In this document: piece after piece, positions 14,732 through 27,100 of the stretch
How positions within the stretch are numbered: position 1 is the stretch's first letter
Layout of the letters: the number at the start of each line of letters is the position of its first letter
Origin: Latrodectus hesperus
Taxonomy: Eukaryota; Arthropoda; Arachnida; Araneae; Theridiidae
Direction of reading: 5' to 3'
Length of the DNA: 64,000 bases
Assembly: GCA_037975125.1 (NCBI GenBank)
Contig: CM075852.1
Location: 20,450,025 to 20,514,024, forward strand
Made by a program: the position numbers and the translations under genes
The notes under the pieces: model-generated
Database searches by the model: none
Seen by the model: only the letters and a program-made list of their open reading frames with translations
Told to the model about the DNA's origin: nothing

Positions 14732-15110
14732 GTGGTGAATTGTGAGGAGGCTGGAAGAAGACCAGATTTGCAGAGAGTTCAATTTAACACTCAGCGGTGT
14801 ACGCAACTTGGGGAAGCTTGCAGAGGGTCATTGAGCACAGCCAGGACGGCCGGAAATGATCGCCGCTTGTCCCTTCTAGCAAGTCGTAACAAGCGTCTTT
14901 CTCAGCTTACTCGTGACATGTAAACGGCTATGGAAACCAGAATTTCAAAGGTGAATATTCTCAGAAAATTTCATGAGAGAGGGTTGTTTGCGAAGATGCA
15001 AGTGATTTACATCCCGCTCAATTCAACGCACACGAGAGTCTATTTAGCAAAGTGCAGACAACATAGAGTTTGGAGTATGTGTCCACATGGATAGCTGTTC
15101 TCTTCACTGT
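14732..15110 (+). pseudogene. Tc1-like transposase fragment (DNA-binding half)
   Basis: This plus-strand fragment matches the second helix-turn-helix and linker region of Tc1-like transposases. The readable block from about 14858 includes RRLSLLASRNKRLS and LTRDM, followed after a TAA stop (14921-14923) by RISK, LRKFHERGLFAK and PLNSTHTRVYLAKCRQHR, the stretch that normally leads into the first catalytic Asp. The reading frame breaks before a DDE catalytic motif appears, and no downstream DDE segment or terminal inverted repeat was found. It is a dead internal piece of a Tc1/mariner element. Its readable blocks differ from those of the three other Tc1-like copies in the window. Identification rests on pattern recognition of family motifs. 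Confidence 0.65.
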
Positions 15111-15183
15111 GATGACTACTCCCAGTTCCCCACCTACACAAAAATCCCCACCACAAATTCACAGAATTTTTCAGTTATGATTT

Positions 15184-15512
15184 AAAAACATAATACTGTT
15201 GTTACAAATGACACTTGGACAAGCCAAGCTCGCTATGCCTTGGCTATGCGAATTTAAGTCAATTGGGAGCGTTTTTCGTGTAATCAGAGCACCATGAAGG
15301 TGAAAGTACAACTTTGCTCTACACATTTGCCATAGGAACCCGTTTATAGGGTAGGCAACCATTCACACCTCATTCATACAGGGAAAGGAGAAAGACAGGA
15401 TAGATAGAGAGAGAAAGTACATCCATGCCCGAACCGGGATTCGAACCCAGGACTTCCTTACCGCAGTCAGGGACGCTGATCACTAGATAAGTTGGGTGGC
15501 AAAAACATAATA
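15184..15512 (-). mobile_element. tRNA-derived SINE, family 1 type A tail
   Basis: The body is 15196-15500 on the minus strand, flanked by a perfect 12-bp target duplication AAAAACATAATA (15184-15195 and 15501-15512). The B box is exact (GGTTCGAATCC on the minus strand, 15437-15447). The type A tail ends at the left in TGTCATTTGTAACAACAG, that is, an (AAC)n-type terminus. It lies about 2.2 kb from the plus-strand copy at 12665, so the two copies form a large inverted pair. Short open frames over it are not genes. Confidence 0.92.
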
Positions 15513-15713
15513 TATTATAAAATCAATGAGCTTAGAAAGGGATAACGTAATGTATGCTTCTTGTAATTTAATAATTATTCATTATATTCATAAAATGTGA
15601 GTTAAAGGATAATTCAGATGTCATATCCACTAATATAAGCAAATAATATATTAGGAGATAAATATAACAGTAATAACAATTGAATAATTGGATTATGAAA
15701 ACTGTGTGCTTTT

Positions 15714-16019
15714 AAAAGCACCTTTTTTAAACTAAACTCCATGGCACGACAGTCCATGTGGGCCAAGGCCTAAAGTGCCCATAACGGTTTTCATGACCGA
15801 GGGCCCTGGAGTGCAAAGCATATGTCCCAGTTAGGTGGTCAGCCTAGCGTAAGACTCCCAATGTATAGTTCCCAAGCATGCTTGGTACTCAGTTAATCGA
15901 CCCACTGAAGTGATGAAGGGCTGAGTCAACCTTCCCTAGCCCGAGGATGAAACCTCAGACCTGTGTCATGGGAGCGTGAAACGCTGCCACTAAGCCACCG
16001 GGACTCCAAAATCACCTTT
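15714..16019 (-). mobile_element. tRNA-derived SINE, second family
   Basis: The body is 15726-16007, read on the minus strand. It is bounded by a near-perfect 12-bp target duplication (AAAAGCACCTTT at 15714-15725, AAAATCACCTTT at 16008-16019). The minus-strand head starts GGAGTCCCGG and has an A-box-like TGGCTTAGTGG (15987-15997), a good match to the polymerase III consensus. A degenerate B-box-like GGTTTCATCCT lies about 36 bp downstream. The rest is GC-rich for this window and unrelated by eye to the other SINE family. No coding capacity. Only one copy is visible, so calling it a family rests on structure. Confidence 0.75.
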
Positions 16020-17191
16020 AGGCATGTGGAAAAATAATTATCTTTTTTAGAAACCATCAAATGTAATATCTATGTATATTTAACAAGTATCAATGTATAT
16101 ATTTAATAATATAATTAACATCAATATTTAAAAAAATTCTATAAATATTATGTGAATTGATCCATTATGTAATTTGATGGGAATTCCTAATTGTATTGAT
16201 ACAACTGGTGTTAACCTACATCCAAATAAGTTTTCCTCATTTTTAATATATCCATAAACTGTGATACATTCCTAATCGTGTATCATGAATTTTTAGATTT
16301 AATTTAAAACTATAATAAACAGAATATTTATTTCTGCTTTTTATCTAATTTTTCAATAAATAGATTATATATGATTCATATAAAGTATTCAGAATTAAAA
16401 TGTTAATAGAGACATATATTGTGGTTTAGTTGTAAAAGTGTATTTCAGCAGAATATATTATATTAAATACAAAAATTTTTAAGTGTTTCGATGATGTTAT
16501 TATTTTACTATTTTTTTATTTTTGTTACAAAGTTAAAATTGATAGGAAAGCCATAATTAGACAATTATTAAGAAACAATTATCAAGAAACTGATAATTTC
16601 ATTATATTCTTGAAAAATGCATTAAGCTACCTTAAAATTCATTGTCATATAAATGTATTTTTTTGGTTCTTTAAAGCCACAATAAAACTACATTCATTTT
16701 TTAACAATAACAAAAATTATAAAAGCTTAACTAATGTGCATTGGAACAAAACAATTTCCTTAGTAAAAATTAAATTGCTATTGGTTTCAGCTAAGTAAAT
16801 TTTAGTAAAAAAACTTAATTGTATATCATGTTTTTATCGTTCATTAATTACGAAGAACAATTGTTAATTGTTCGGATTGGTTGCACCATTTAAAACTATT
16901 TTTAATAGCAGGTTTAAATGCAACCATATCCATATCCGTAAAGTATAACAGCGCATAATACTCGTATACTTAATAAAGTTTTTCTAACAATTTTAAAAGC
17001 CTGAATAAGTTAATAAGGCTAGTTTGGATGGAAAAACATAGGAATATAAAAAGAAGTAATATTTTTTTAATCTAACTGTAATAGATATTACAGATTATAT
17101 AAATAAGTTTATTTTTCGTTGAAATTTTAAATTTAGATTTGCTTACACATTTTACATAAAATTTTCAAGATAGTTTATATAAAAGTATTAT
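16020..17191. other. AT-rich non-coding DNA
   Basis: No gene supported. An imperfect inverted repeat (GGTTGCA...TTTAAA at about 16878-16895 against TTTAAATGCAACC at about 16913-16925) is the only structure noted. Confidence 0.5.
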
Positions 17192-17472
17192 AGATTATCA
17201 ATGGTCAGTGTTCCTGACTGCGGATAAGGAGGTTCTGGGTTCAAATCCCGGTTCGGGCATGGATGTACTTTCTCTCTCTATCTATCCTGTCTTTTTCCTT
17301 TCCTTGTATGAATGAAGTGTGAATAGTTGCCTACCCTATAAACGAGTACCTATGACATGTGTGTACTGAAGAAGTCGGACTCCACACCAAATATGGTTCA
17401 GTTGGAAAAGTGGAGCAGCGCATCCCTTATTGCCAGCCTGGCTGGGACGACAACAACAACACAGATTATCAA
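17192..17472 (+). mobile_element. tRNA-derived SINE, family 1 type B tail, 5'-truncated
   Basis: The body is 17202-17462 with a 10-bp target duplication AGATTATCAA (17192-17201 and 17463-17472). The first about 17 bases of the tRNA-like head are missing, so the A box is partly lost. The B box GGTTCAAATCC (17238-17248) remains. The middle matches the other family members up to the CCTATGACATGTGTGTA segment. The tail then switches to a different sequence (GAAGAAGTCGGACTCCACACC onward, to GCCAGCCTGGCTGGGACGAC) and ends in (AAC)n. This tail is shared with the copy at 52229. Confidence 0.88.
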
Positions 17473-20400
17473 AATTATATCAATTAAAATATAATTATTT
17501 TCATTGAAATATACTATTTTCAACTTTTTATATTATAATCACTATCTTAATATTAAATCATAAAACATTTCAATCCATTATGCTGTGTTATTTCAATGTA
17601 TTAACACTTTTGTTCCTTATTTTGTGTACTCTATCAGGTTATAAATTAATGAATATAGTTTAAAATATATAAAAGAGAACATGTGGTAGATACCATCGTT
17701 TTTTATCTTGATTTAAACAGAGATTATTACATGAAATCTAATACTATTCATTAAAACAAGTTAATAAAACTCCTTCTTGAATTAAATTTGTATATTATGT
17801 CATTGTTGATTTTGTTTTAGGAAATTAAAAATTGTATTTTGTAGTATAATTTCTGTAAAAAAAGAATTTTAAGAATGTTTAATTTTGCAAGTGTCAATAT
17901 TTTTAAAAAATGCTGTGAATATTTTCCTTCACATACAACGCAGTTATATGTTATTTTAATGTTTTAACTATTTAGCTCAAAATTGTAATTTATGTGATTT
18001 ATATTATTAGAGCAATAGAAGGAACCTGATCTTTTTTGAATTTAAAATCTTGAACACCGAGATTAGTGTTATTCTATTAACTTATAAATTATATTAACGC
18101 TGTTATATCGTATTAGTATAACATCGTTAATATAATTTATAATGTATAAGGTTAGAAATTACATGATGCAATAGCTTCCCGTCTGTCATATTTATTGCCT
18201 CGTAAGTTAAAGGATATGATAGTACAATGAACATATACCACAAAGCGATTTATAAGATTATGTGTATACACTTTTATGTACCTATCATTACTGTTATCTA
18301 TAGAGAGAGAGAGAGAGAGAGACTAATGTTTTCTGCGCACTGGTTTCTAGAGTTTATATTTATTATTTCTCTTAAAAGAGTTTTGAAATTTATATTAAAT
18401 CTTTGCAATACATTCCAAATGCTTTCACATTTTAAAAATATCCATATTTATGTGGTTATTATAAAGAATTAGTCCTTATTGATTAAACTTTAAATACTTC
18501 ATTATTTCCAATATTTTCTAATTAATTTGTTTTTCTGCTTTTCTAAATTTTTAAACCGTTTTTATCATTAGGTATGTGTTTTACGTGCGCATTACAATTT
18601 GCTTACATGTTATGCCAAAATGTTCTTATAGTATATATTAGATTTCTCTAAGTATTAATTATTATAAAATGATTGTTTTTTCAGTATTAAGAATAAATAG
18701 TGCACTAAAATGGTAATTTATATTACAGAATTGTTGATTCACTCAAGTATATTTAATGCTTGTATTAATTTGGATAATAGAATAAAACAATAGAAAGCAT
18801 TTTTGTTTCTAACATGAATTTAATCAACCTAGAGTGTTTCCTTTTAAAACTATTACGTTTCTGATAAAAATAGGCATATTTATTTTCTATTAATCCTATA
18901 GCCATGAAAATTCATTACTAATAAAATGGTAGTACCTATTTATTTTTTTCAAGTAATACCAATATATTTACTGTTGTTAACGCTTTTTTATTTTACAAAA
19001 TGAATCAGAAAAAATATCGAATTATTTCGAAGAGAAATATAGGAAACAGTTGGATTTGTTGGTAGGCAGAGCTATGTAATACGTGTTGCCTATGTTATCA
19101 TAAAACTCATATAAAATTTACATAAAAGCAGTTTAAAGAAGCTAAATTATTTTTAATCCAGACATACATAAACATCACTTGTGACTCACGATAGGTCACA
19201 GAGTTTGGTGACCCCGTTCAAATTCCTATCTAAGTTCTGTACACATTGACTCATGCAATTTTTATTGTTGCATAAATGTTGTGGCTCAACATGAATATAA
19301 TTGTTTGTGTTTACCAACAGCCGGATTCTGTGCTACATGGGTTTGGAAATTAACGAAAGCAATCACATGCTAACAAACGATAGGATTTATTGAAATAAAT
19401 AGAGACAAGTTTGCTTTATACATATCACAAGAAAACATGTCTAGTAGAAATCAAGCATTAACTCTAATGGGTGTGTATGCAGAAAATGTAAAATCAAATT
19501 TTTACTGTACAACAGAGATTAACAAATCCTAAATTCAGAATTTTTTACCACAAAGAGAGGGACTCAAGCCTAAGTAATGATGTGGTCACATATTCAGATG
19601 AAAGAATAAAGTGTCGCAATTAAAAATTAAATGACCTATTTTTTTTTTAAATGAATGCAGTTATATTATTATATGTTGTCTCTCGTCAAAGTAAAACATT
19701 ATTTCTCAAATAAATAACCGTACAGCGACAAGCGAAATCCGGTAAAATGACCTAGCTAATAAATGTGCTAAAATTAGGTACATCTAAATAGGGAATCTAG
19801 GATTTGTTGGTAAAGAACATAACATACAATGCATTCCTTTCATCTTAAATCTGTTTGATGCCAAAAGTTTGACAAAAGGAATTATACCACAACAGCTGAA
19901 AAGAAAATAATAAGCTATAATATACTATAAAAGAGATTTTTCTTTTCCAATACTTCAATTGTTTTTAAATATGTATAAGCTAATATTGTGCTTATTACAA
20001 GAATATATCATTCATTATTAATGTTTTCTTATACATTTTTTCTATTTATTTTTTTGCAATACATAGAACGTTTCTTTTCTCTCCTTATCCAGCTGCACAC
20101 TTAGTACAGTAAAATCATCTTTTCTCGCTTGAATTTGTTTTTTAAATGATAGCATTTTCGTTAATATTTTCCTTAATCATAATTTTTACAAAACTTATGT
20201 TGACTATGCTTTATGATAATGGTATAACCAGAAATCACAATTTCTCCACCTGAAAAGACACTAAACATTTTTAAATAATCTTCATAGCTCATCGAAAATT
20301 ATAATATAGCTTAACCTTTTAAATGTTTTACTTTCTACATTTTATTTCCTATTCTTCAGACTATTTGTCATTTATATTTTCTTTATTTTCTCTAAGTGTG

Positions 20401-22261
20401 TTTGTTATGTATGTACACATTTTTGGTGGGAAACACTTTATGTAATATTCCTTTTGTCAGGAATCATCTGCCAAATTACTTTTATCAAAAAAAGTTAGTT
20501 TAATAAAAAAAGCATTCACTAGCTGAATATTAGTTTTAGAAACCCCATGTTGATTGAATGATTCATTTAAAAAGAACAAAGTTATTTTATTCAAATACAG
20601 TAATTTTCATTTCATGTGTTTCATTTTTTACTCTACGTGTTCTTTTCAGTTTGATCAAGATATTAAATTTAATTTGTGATATAATTAGTTTCTCTATTAC
20701 GATGAAACAAAGTTTATTAAACTTTACTCCATTAGATTAAAAAAATATATAAGAATGCAAATAATTATATCATCATTTTTTATCAAGGAAAGGTTACAAA
20801 ATTTAATTCCAGAGAAAAATTCATCTGACAATAAATATTCATTTTATTTTTTCTTCCCTTAATTTTGGGATATATTGCCTTTCACTTACATTTTGTCAAT
20901 ATTGAAAAATCAAACCGTCTCTACATTTAATGGACACTACGGACAGAATTTGGAACTCACATTAAAGACGATATTGTTTCCAGTTGACTAACACTGTAGT
21001 TGTTGGACATGAGTGTTCGCTTAAGTTTGAAAATTACACTCTGTATTAATATACATTATTCTCTATTTTAGTCAAAGAATATTTTATGAATATTAATTAA
21101 AGTAAATAAAATAAATTATATTACTTAAAATATTTTTAATGTTCTTAAAAATAAAGCTAATCATTTCGAAATTTAAAAAAATATTGGACTTTAAGATAAT
21201 GTTTTTTTATATTTCATTCAATGCATGAATTGATGTGTATAATAATAATATTATTAATAAAATGCTTTTAATGCATTCATAACAAATGACTTTAAGTTAA
21301 TAAGTCAATGAATAAGAAAAAAAATTATAAATTCATTATTTTCTTTGAAAATAAGTGGAATAATGTTACATTTTAAAAATTTGTTCCGAATAAAATTACT
21401 TTCATTAATTAAATTTTAATACTGATGAAGAAACTATTGTATGAATTCAATGAAATTAATAAATATTCAGTGCTAACATGCTTGATAAACATCGCATTGT
21501 TGAATATAAATCTTTAAATAAATAATTATATTCTACACAAATAAAAACACATCTGCATGCTTTACTCTCTGATTTCGTTGATTGACAATAGGTATGAAGA
21601 GAGAATATTTTCTTGTGTCGGAGAAAAAAATTAGAGTTTCACGTCAAGAGAAATATCTTCTGGCTTATTACGGGATTTTCTATAACAAATATATATGTGA
21701 GAAAATGAATTTTAAGATGCATAATGTAATGATTTTCAAAATATTATTCCTAGTAATAATTTTATGACTTGAGCTCATTTTTATTTTACTGTCTAAATTG
21801 GTTTAAAAATATATGTTCTTCTCTGTAGCAGAAAATTTAAATTTTATTACTTACCAATTTATTCAAATTGGATGTGGTATTAAATTCTTTAATTCTTTCT
21901 AGTATTTTTGAAAAGAGCTTTATTTGAGGAAGATGTAAACATATTATTATCAAAATTTATACAAATTTAATAAAATATGAAAATATAATTTATTTTATAA
22001 ATTCATTGCATTTAATGCATTCTTTTTATATAACATTACGACTGTGCTCATGATCAGTTACTATGAATTAAATGCTGTATTCAGATTTATGTTTGATTAG
22101 AACGAGAGACACTTCTTGAAGTGTATGAAATTTCACTTGTGATATTACAGACTTGAACGCTGTAAGTGTTTTAGTGAAGAGAAAAATAGGTGATCCTCTC
22201 TCTCCTAGCAAAACATGCCTATAATCACTCAGTATCGAACAGATTACATGAACTGTGACAT
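17473..22261. other. AT-rich DNA, no genes recognised
   Basis: No gene supported. It contains a (GA)n tract (18302-18322), a strong 25-bp-arm hairpin listed separately, and GC-richer patches at about 19180-19350 and 20925-21010 without identity. The motif GGATTTGTTGGTA occurs twice in the same orientation (about 19051 and 19801), but no element could be built around it. Confidence 0.5.
18082..18142. repeat. Near-perfect 25-bp inverted repeat (61-nt hairpin)
   Basis: Arms 18082-18106 and 18118-18142 match as reverse complements at 24 of 25 positions, with an 11-nt loop (ATCGTATTAGT). This length of pairing is well beyond what neighbouring A/T-rich DNA shows. It has the size of a small-RNA precursor hairpin or of a tiny foldback element; neither is established. 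Confidence 0.75.
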
Positions 22262-22579
22262 ATAAATGAATGTTGTTGTTGTGTTGTTACTAATGACGCT
22301 TGGACAAGCCAAGCTCGGTATGCCTTGACTATTTTAAGTCAATTGGGAGCGTCTTTCATTTTAATCAGAGCACCATGAAGTTGAAAGTACGACTTTGCTC
22401 TACACACATGCCATAGGTACCCGTTTATAGGGTAGGCAACCATTCGCACCTCATTCATACAAGGAAAGGATAGATAGAGAAAGTACATCCATGCCGAACT
22501 GGGCTTCGATCCCAGGACCTCTTTATCCGCAGTCAGGTACGCAGTCCACTATACAAGTTTAGCGACATAAATGAATGTT
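22262..22579 (-). mobile_element. tRNA-derived SINE, family 1 type A tail, diverged head
   Basis: The body is 22275-22566 on the minus strand, with a perfect 13-bp target duplication ATAAATGAATGTT (22262-22274 and 22567-22579). The type A tail is complete and ends in a longer (AAC)n run. The tRNA-like head is more diverged than in the other copies: the B-box region reads GGGATCGAAGCCC, with substitutions. The insertion is therefore clear, but transcription capacity is doubtful. Confidence 0.9.
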
Positions 22580-23512
22580 CAGCAATGAATTACTAATTCG
22601 TTTGCAGTCGCTTGATTGTTGAATAAGTAACCGTAATTAAAGATTTTGAATTTTTGCTTCAGCAAGATCCTTAAAGATGTATAATCATTTGTTACTCCAT
22701 TAAAGTAATTGATATCTGCATGTGGTCATGCTGCTTTACTGTAAAATATTCCATCAGAAAATCATTAATAATTCGAATAGTTTAATGCTGAGTTGCATCG
22801 GTGAATTTTATATAAGCAATAAAAATTGCTAAGATAAATAATAACAATTGAAGAATTTTTTCGATTTAGCAAATAACTTTATTTATTTGTTTACTATATT
22901 TATCTTACTTCAATTATACACAAAATTGGTTGAAAAACGTACAGCTACCAAACGAGGAGGATGAAATCCATGAAACAATATTCTGAGATAAAAAATTTAG
23001 TGGATGATATATTATTTTAATTAATCTATTTTATTTAGCTTTTATATTTATTAGCCTTGACATGATTAAGTATTAGATTTTGTAAATTTCATTCAATTTT
23101 CAAAATTTCTGATATTTTGCTTACATTTTAATATAATTCATACATTTTCCAATGCATAAGCTAATAACTTTTCTATATAATAATACCAATAGCTGAATAC
23201 TAATTCTTTAATAATTGATGTAAACAGAAAATATTAATACAACATTCCTTGAAAAGTAAACGTTGAAAGTAGGGATTTATGTTCATTTAATATAAGTTTA
23301 TCTTCATAAAGTTAAAAACAACAGTGAGAATCATTGGAGTCTTAAAATAAATTTATTATATTGGAAATGATATTTACATTAAATTAAATTATTATTATTC
23401 CATTAATTAAATTATTATTTAAATTAAATAAATATATTTATTTAATTAAAATAATTCGTTTGATGCACGTTTGATAGATGGTGTCCTCATCTAACAGGAG
23501 AGAATTTCATTA
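22580..23512. other. AT-rich non-coding DNA
   Basis: No gene supported. A self-complementary TTAATTAAA/TTTAAATTAAAT-rich patch lies at 23375-23455. Confidence 0.5.
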
Positions 23513-24155
23513 ATCTAGATCATGGGTTCCCAAACTTTTTTTTCTCGTGTACCACTTTCAAAGTTTTACTATTTTCGGTAGACCTTCTGCTGCTACATTT
23601 CTACTGTATTCCCAAAACTCCTAAAAAATACTAAAAATTGGGGGTATTAAGAAAAAAAGTAGCACATTTTTTTGTGTCCTATTCATTAAAATAATACTTG
23701 TGGTTACGCAAAATTATAATCATTTATTATTACAAACAATCACAACAATTGACAAAAACTCAATGAACTCTGAAATGTAAATCGGCAGTAAAAATAGCTA
23801 TTGTCGATTTGAAATGTAAATCGACAGTAAAAGAAACTTTTAATTAGACGTATGTACTTGATGAATTGACAGCAAATTATCAATATTTGGCTTCAGTTTT
23901 GTAAGAAGTAATCTCAAATCTCCCCGTACTGTGATATTCAAGCTGCTGTTTTTTGTTGTTAACAGGTTGGTATATAATGGCACTAAAACTTCAAAATTTT
24001 TGTTCTTTATTATGAAAACCAAAAAATTTTTCGTGGACCCCTACTTGCAATTTATGAACCCCTGTTTTCTTTTTACGTCTACGTGGACCCCCGTGTGGTC
24101 TCCTATAGATCCCTGGGGGTCCACCTGGATCACTTTGGGAACCTATGATATAGAT
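23513..24155. mobile_element. Non-autonomous hAT element (MITE)
   Basis: The body is 23521-24147 (627 bp). The ends are inverted repeats: CATGGGTTCCCAAAC at the left and the complement of CATAGGTTCCCAAAG at the right, the terminal pattern seen in many hAT elements (CAGGGGTTCCCAAA-like). The flanks carry an 8-bp duplication with one mismatch, ATCTAGAT (23513-23520) and ATATAGAT (24148-24155); 8 bp is the hallmark of hAT insertion. Inside, GTGGACCCC-type motifs recur towards the right end. No transposase frame is present, so it must have been moved by an autonomous relative. Confidence 0.8.
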
Positions 24156-27100
24156 CGTGGTCATGCATCATGAATACAATATAAATAAAATCTCCATTCG
24201 TTTTTAAACTATCGATAACTTTCGAAATTATAAAAAATAGAAAGTAATTGCTATTGTAAAATAGAATGTAATTTAGACATTAATAACTTAATAGAAAAGT
24301 AGCGATGAATGAATAAGTTTTACACAAATATCAGAAATGAGAAAATCTTTTTTAATTTACGAATTAGAAATTCAATCTCACTGAGTATTCAAATATTTGC
24401 TAAATTTAACATAATTCTTTGCTGCAAGCAAAGAGGAGTGATATTTTACATACGGTTTAGAAAATGTTTTATAAGAAGTATTATGATTGACTAAATTAAG
24501 TGATTAGAATATTGCAATTAACATAAATCACACTTTTACAGAAATCACTTAAATTTTAATAGAATTGTAAAATATTTCTCTTGTTTATTTACTTTATTTC
24601 TTACTTTTTCAAGAATTCTGTCTAGTGATCAATTGCTTACGATAAATAAGATTATGATAGTTTATTTGGTATCAGCTATTACCCTTGAATTTATCAGAAG
24701 ATACATATTGCTTTTTATTTGATTATAATAATGAAAAAAATGACATTAAAATTTAAATAATTACCACTATTAATTTAGATACTTAAAAACTCCTTTTTCT
24801 GTTAAAATTCTAAATTAAATGTAAAATAGTTGAATCTGGTGTTTTAAAGTTTTAATGATTTACGTTTAATTTATAGAGATATAAATTTCGAGTATGGGTT
24901 AACGTTTTTCGTACTTTATAATAACTTTTAGATTTCAATATTTACTATATTCAAAGGTATTTGCTTTGTTCAAGTATAAACAAAATTCTAAATAGTAAAA
25001 TAATTGTATGTAATTTATTCACTTTAAGTATTTCCACAGTTAAAAACAATCATTGTAGAAAAAAATTATTAATTGTTTTCCATTTAATGAGAGAAGTAAA
25101 ATTTTTGTTCATCCGATTAAATAAAATAATTATTAAAAAATCAGATGCAAATAAAAATGATCGTTAAAATGCTTCTAACTCATGGGATCACTTCAATTTC
25201 CTGATATGAATTACCCCCCCCCTCAATTATATATTTCGATTCCCACTTTTTTCACTGCTGTTTTTTTTCTTTAGAAAAGATGGCTTTTTAACTGTCTTAA
25301 TTACTTTTAAAAGGAAATGTATTTTGCGATTGGTCAAGAAAATAATTATTCTCAAAAACTTTTAACAAATGATCGGGTTTTTTTATTACATTTTACGTTG
25401 CTGAATAATTGGTATAAATAAATTTCGAATGGTTATTACGAATTTATATTAATAATTGAAAAAGGCCAGCACAAGTAATTCATTTTTCTTACTAAACATA
25501 TATCCTATTAATAGTAATTATTTACTTGTTTAAAGTGGATAATAATATGTACTGTGATATTAAGAGGTATACGCAGTAAATCGAAGAAATTTCAAGTTTT
25601 GTACTTTAGTCTTCTCTAAAGAGATTTAATTACTAATTAATTATGTAAGTCACTTAATCATTTTTCGAGTAAAATTACATTTAACCGCACATTTCTCTAA
25701 TATTATTTTATTCTGAAGGCCAGATTTTGCAAAAATGATTGCTATATATACTACCTTAGTTAATAATAAAAGAGCTTTTTTTACAATATTGATCAAATAA
25801 TTTTTGATACTGATCAATTATTATTTTATTAAATATTTATTTTTATTGTATTTTTAAGTTATTACTTTGCATCCATATATTTTATTCCATATTTCTCTCT
25901 ATCTGATTAATAGGAATATGTTTATTATAAGTACGAAGTATTTTTAATCTATTATTAAAATATTGTGGTTGCATCACTTTTAATAGCATCATTGAGGTAT
26001 ACAAAGTGTTTTTAATGTGATAATCACAATTTTTTAATCTGTTTAAATAGTTACTTGTGAAAATCACTAGTTGTATACAATAATACAAAGTTTGGAAAAT
26101 ATCCTTATAAATTTTAATCAAAACAATAAAAATAATAATTTCTGCACTTTATTAAATCAGTACTTATGTAATAATTTTTGCAAAAAAGGAGCAAGAATGA
26201 AGAAAAAGCGATTTTTTTCTAGTAGGTTTAATTCTATGAAATTTCTTTAAGTTAATGTCAGTCAAATATTCATCATGTGTATTCGTAGTTTATATTCATA
26301 GTTCAACATTAAAGAATAAGTGAAAAATAATTTGACCAATATAATATAACACTAGTAGTTTTTGTTTTAAACAAATATAATTTCAATCAAATAGCTCCAG
26401 GCTTCTGTGTATGAATGTTCTTTCTATAAATATTTCGACTTCAAAATATCACAATATTTCTAGTTTATATAAATTATTTCATTCTCAGAATATTTCATTA
26501 TGTTCCTTTGAGGTGTCTTAAAAATGAAAATAAATTGCTACTAAAAGCATAATATTAATTAATATTTCGAATGATATTAGTGCATTTTGTTTATTACACA
26601 AATCTTGAACTTTGCATTTATAACAATAGACTTGTTGCTAAATATTTTCACTCAATGTTAACGATACAAATTTTTTTCACGAAAAGCTTACTATTGAATT
26701 AATTAAATATAAAAAGAGTAATGTTTTTATTTTAAATACTGATAACTCTAACTATTTCTCAACTCCAAAGAAAATATTTCATATAAAAGATATAGGAATT
26801 TATTCAAAGAATGGTGCAAAATATGTTATGATGAAATATGGTTTGTCATAGTACGAATGAAAATCTGTATTACTTATAATATATTTATATTTTCACAAGT
26901 TTCATATTAAGTGAAAAAAGATTTTGAATATAAAACATTGTAATAAGTTTCATTCCTAAAATACATTAGATTTAAGAAGCAAATTTCATAATTTGTTCAA
27001 TAAATTTGTTTTTAATTTATGAGTCATTAATTATTAGTTACTAGCTCTAGAAAGAAAAGGTTTTGCAAAGTATAACTAAGAATGATATCGATCATTTTTT

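Noticed and set aside
19051..19815. Direct repeats GGATTTGTTGGTA as possible LTR or target duplication
   Set aside because: Only 13 bases match, flanking sequences differ and no element features lie between them.
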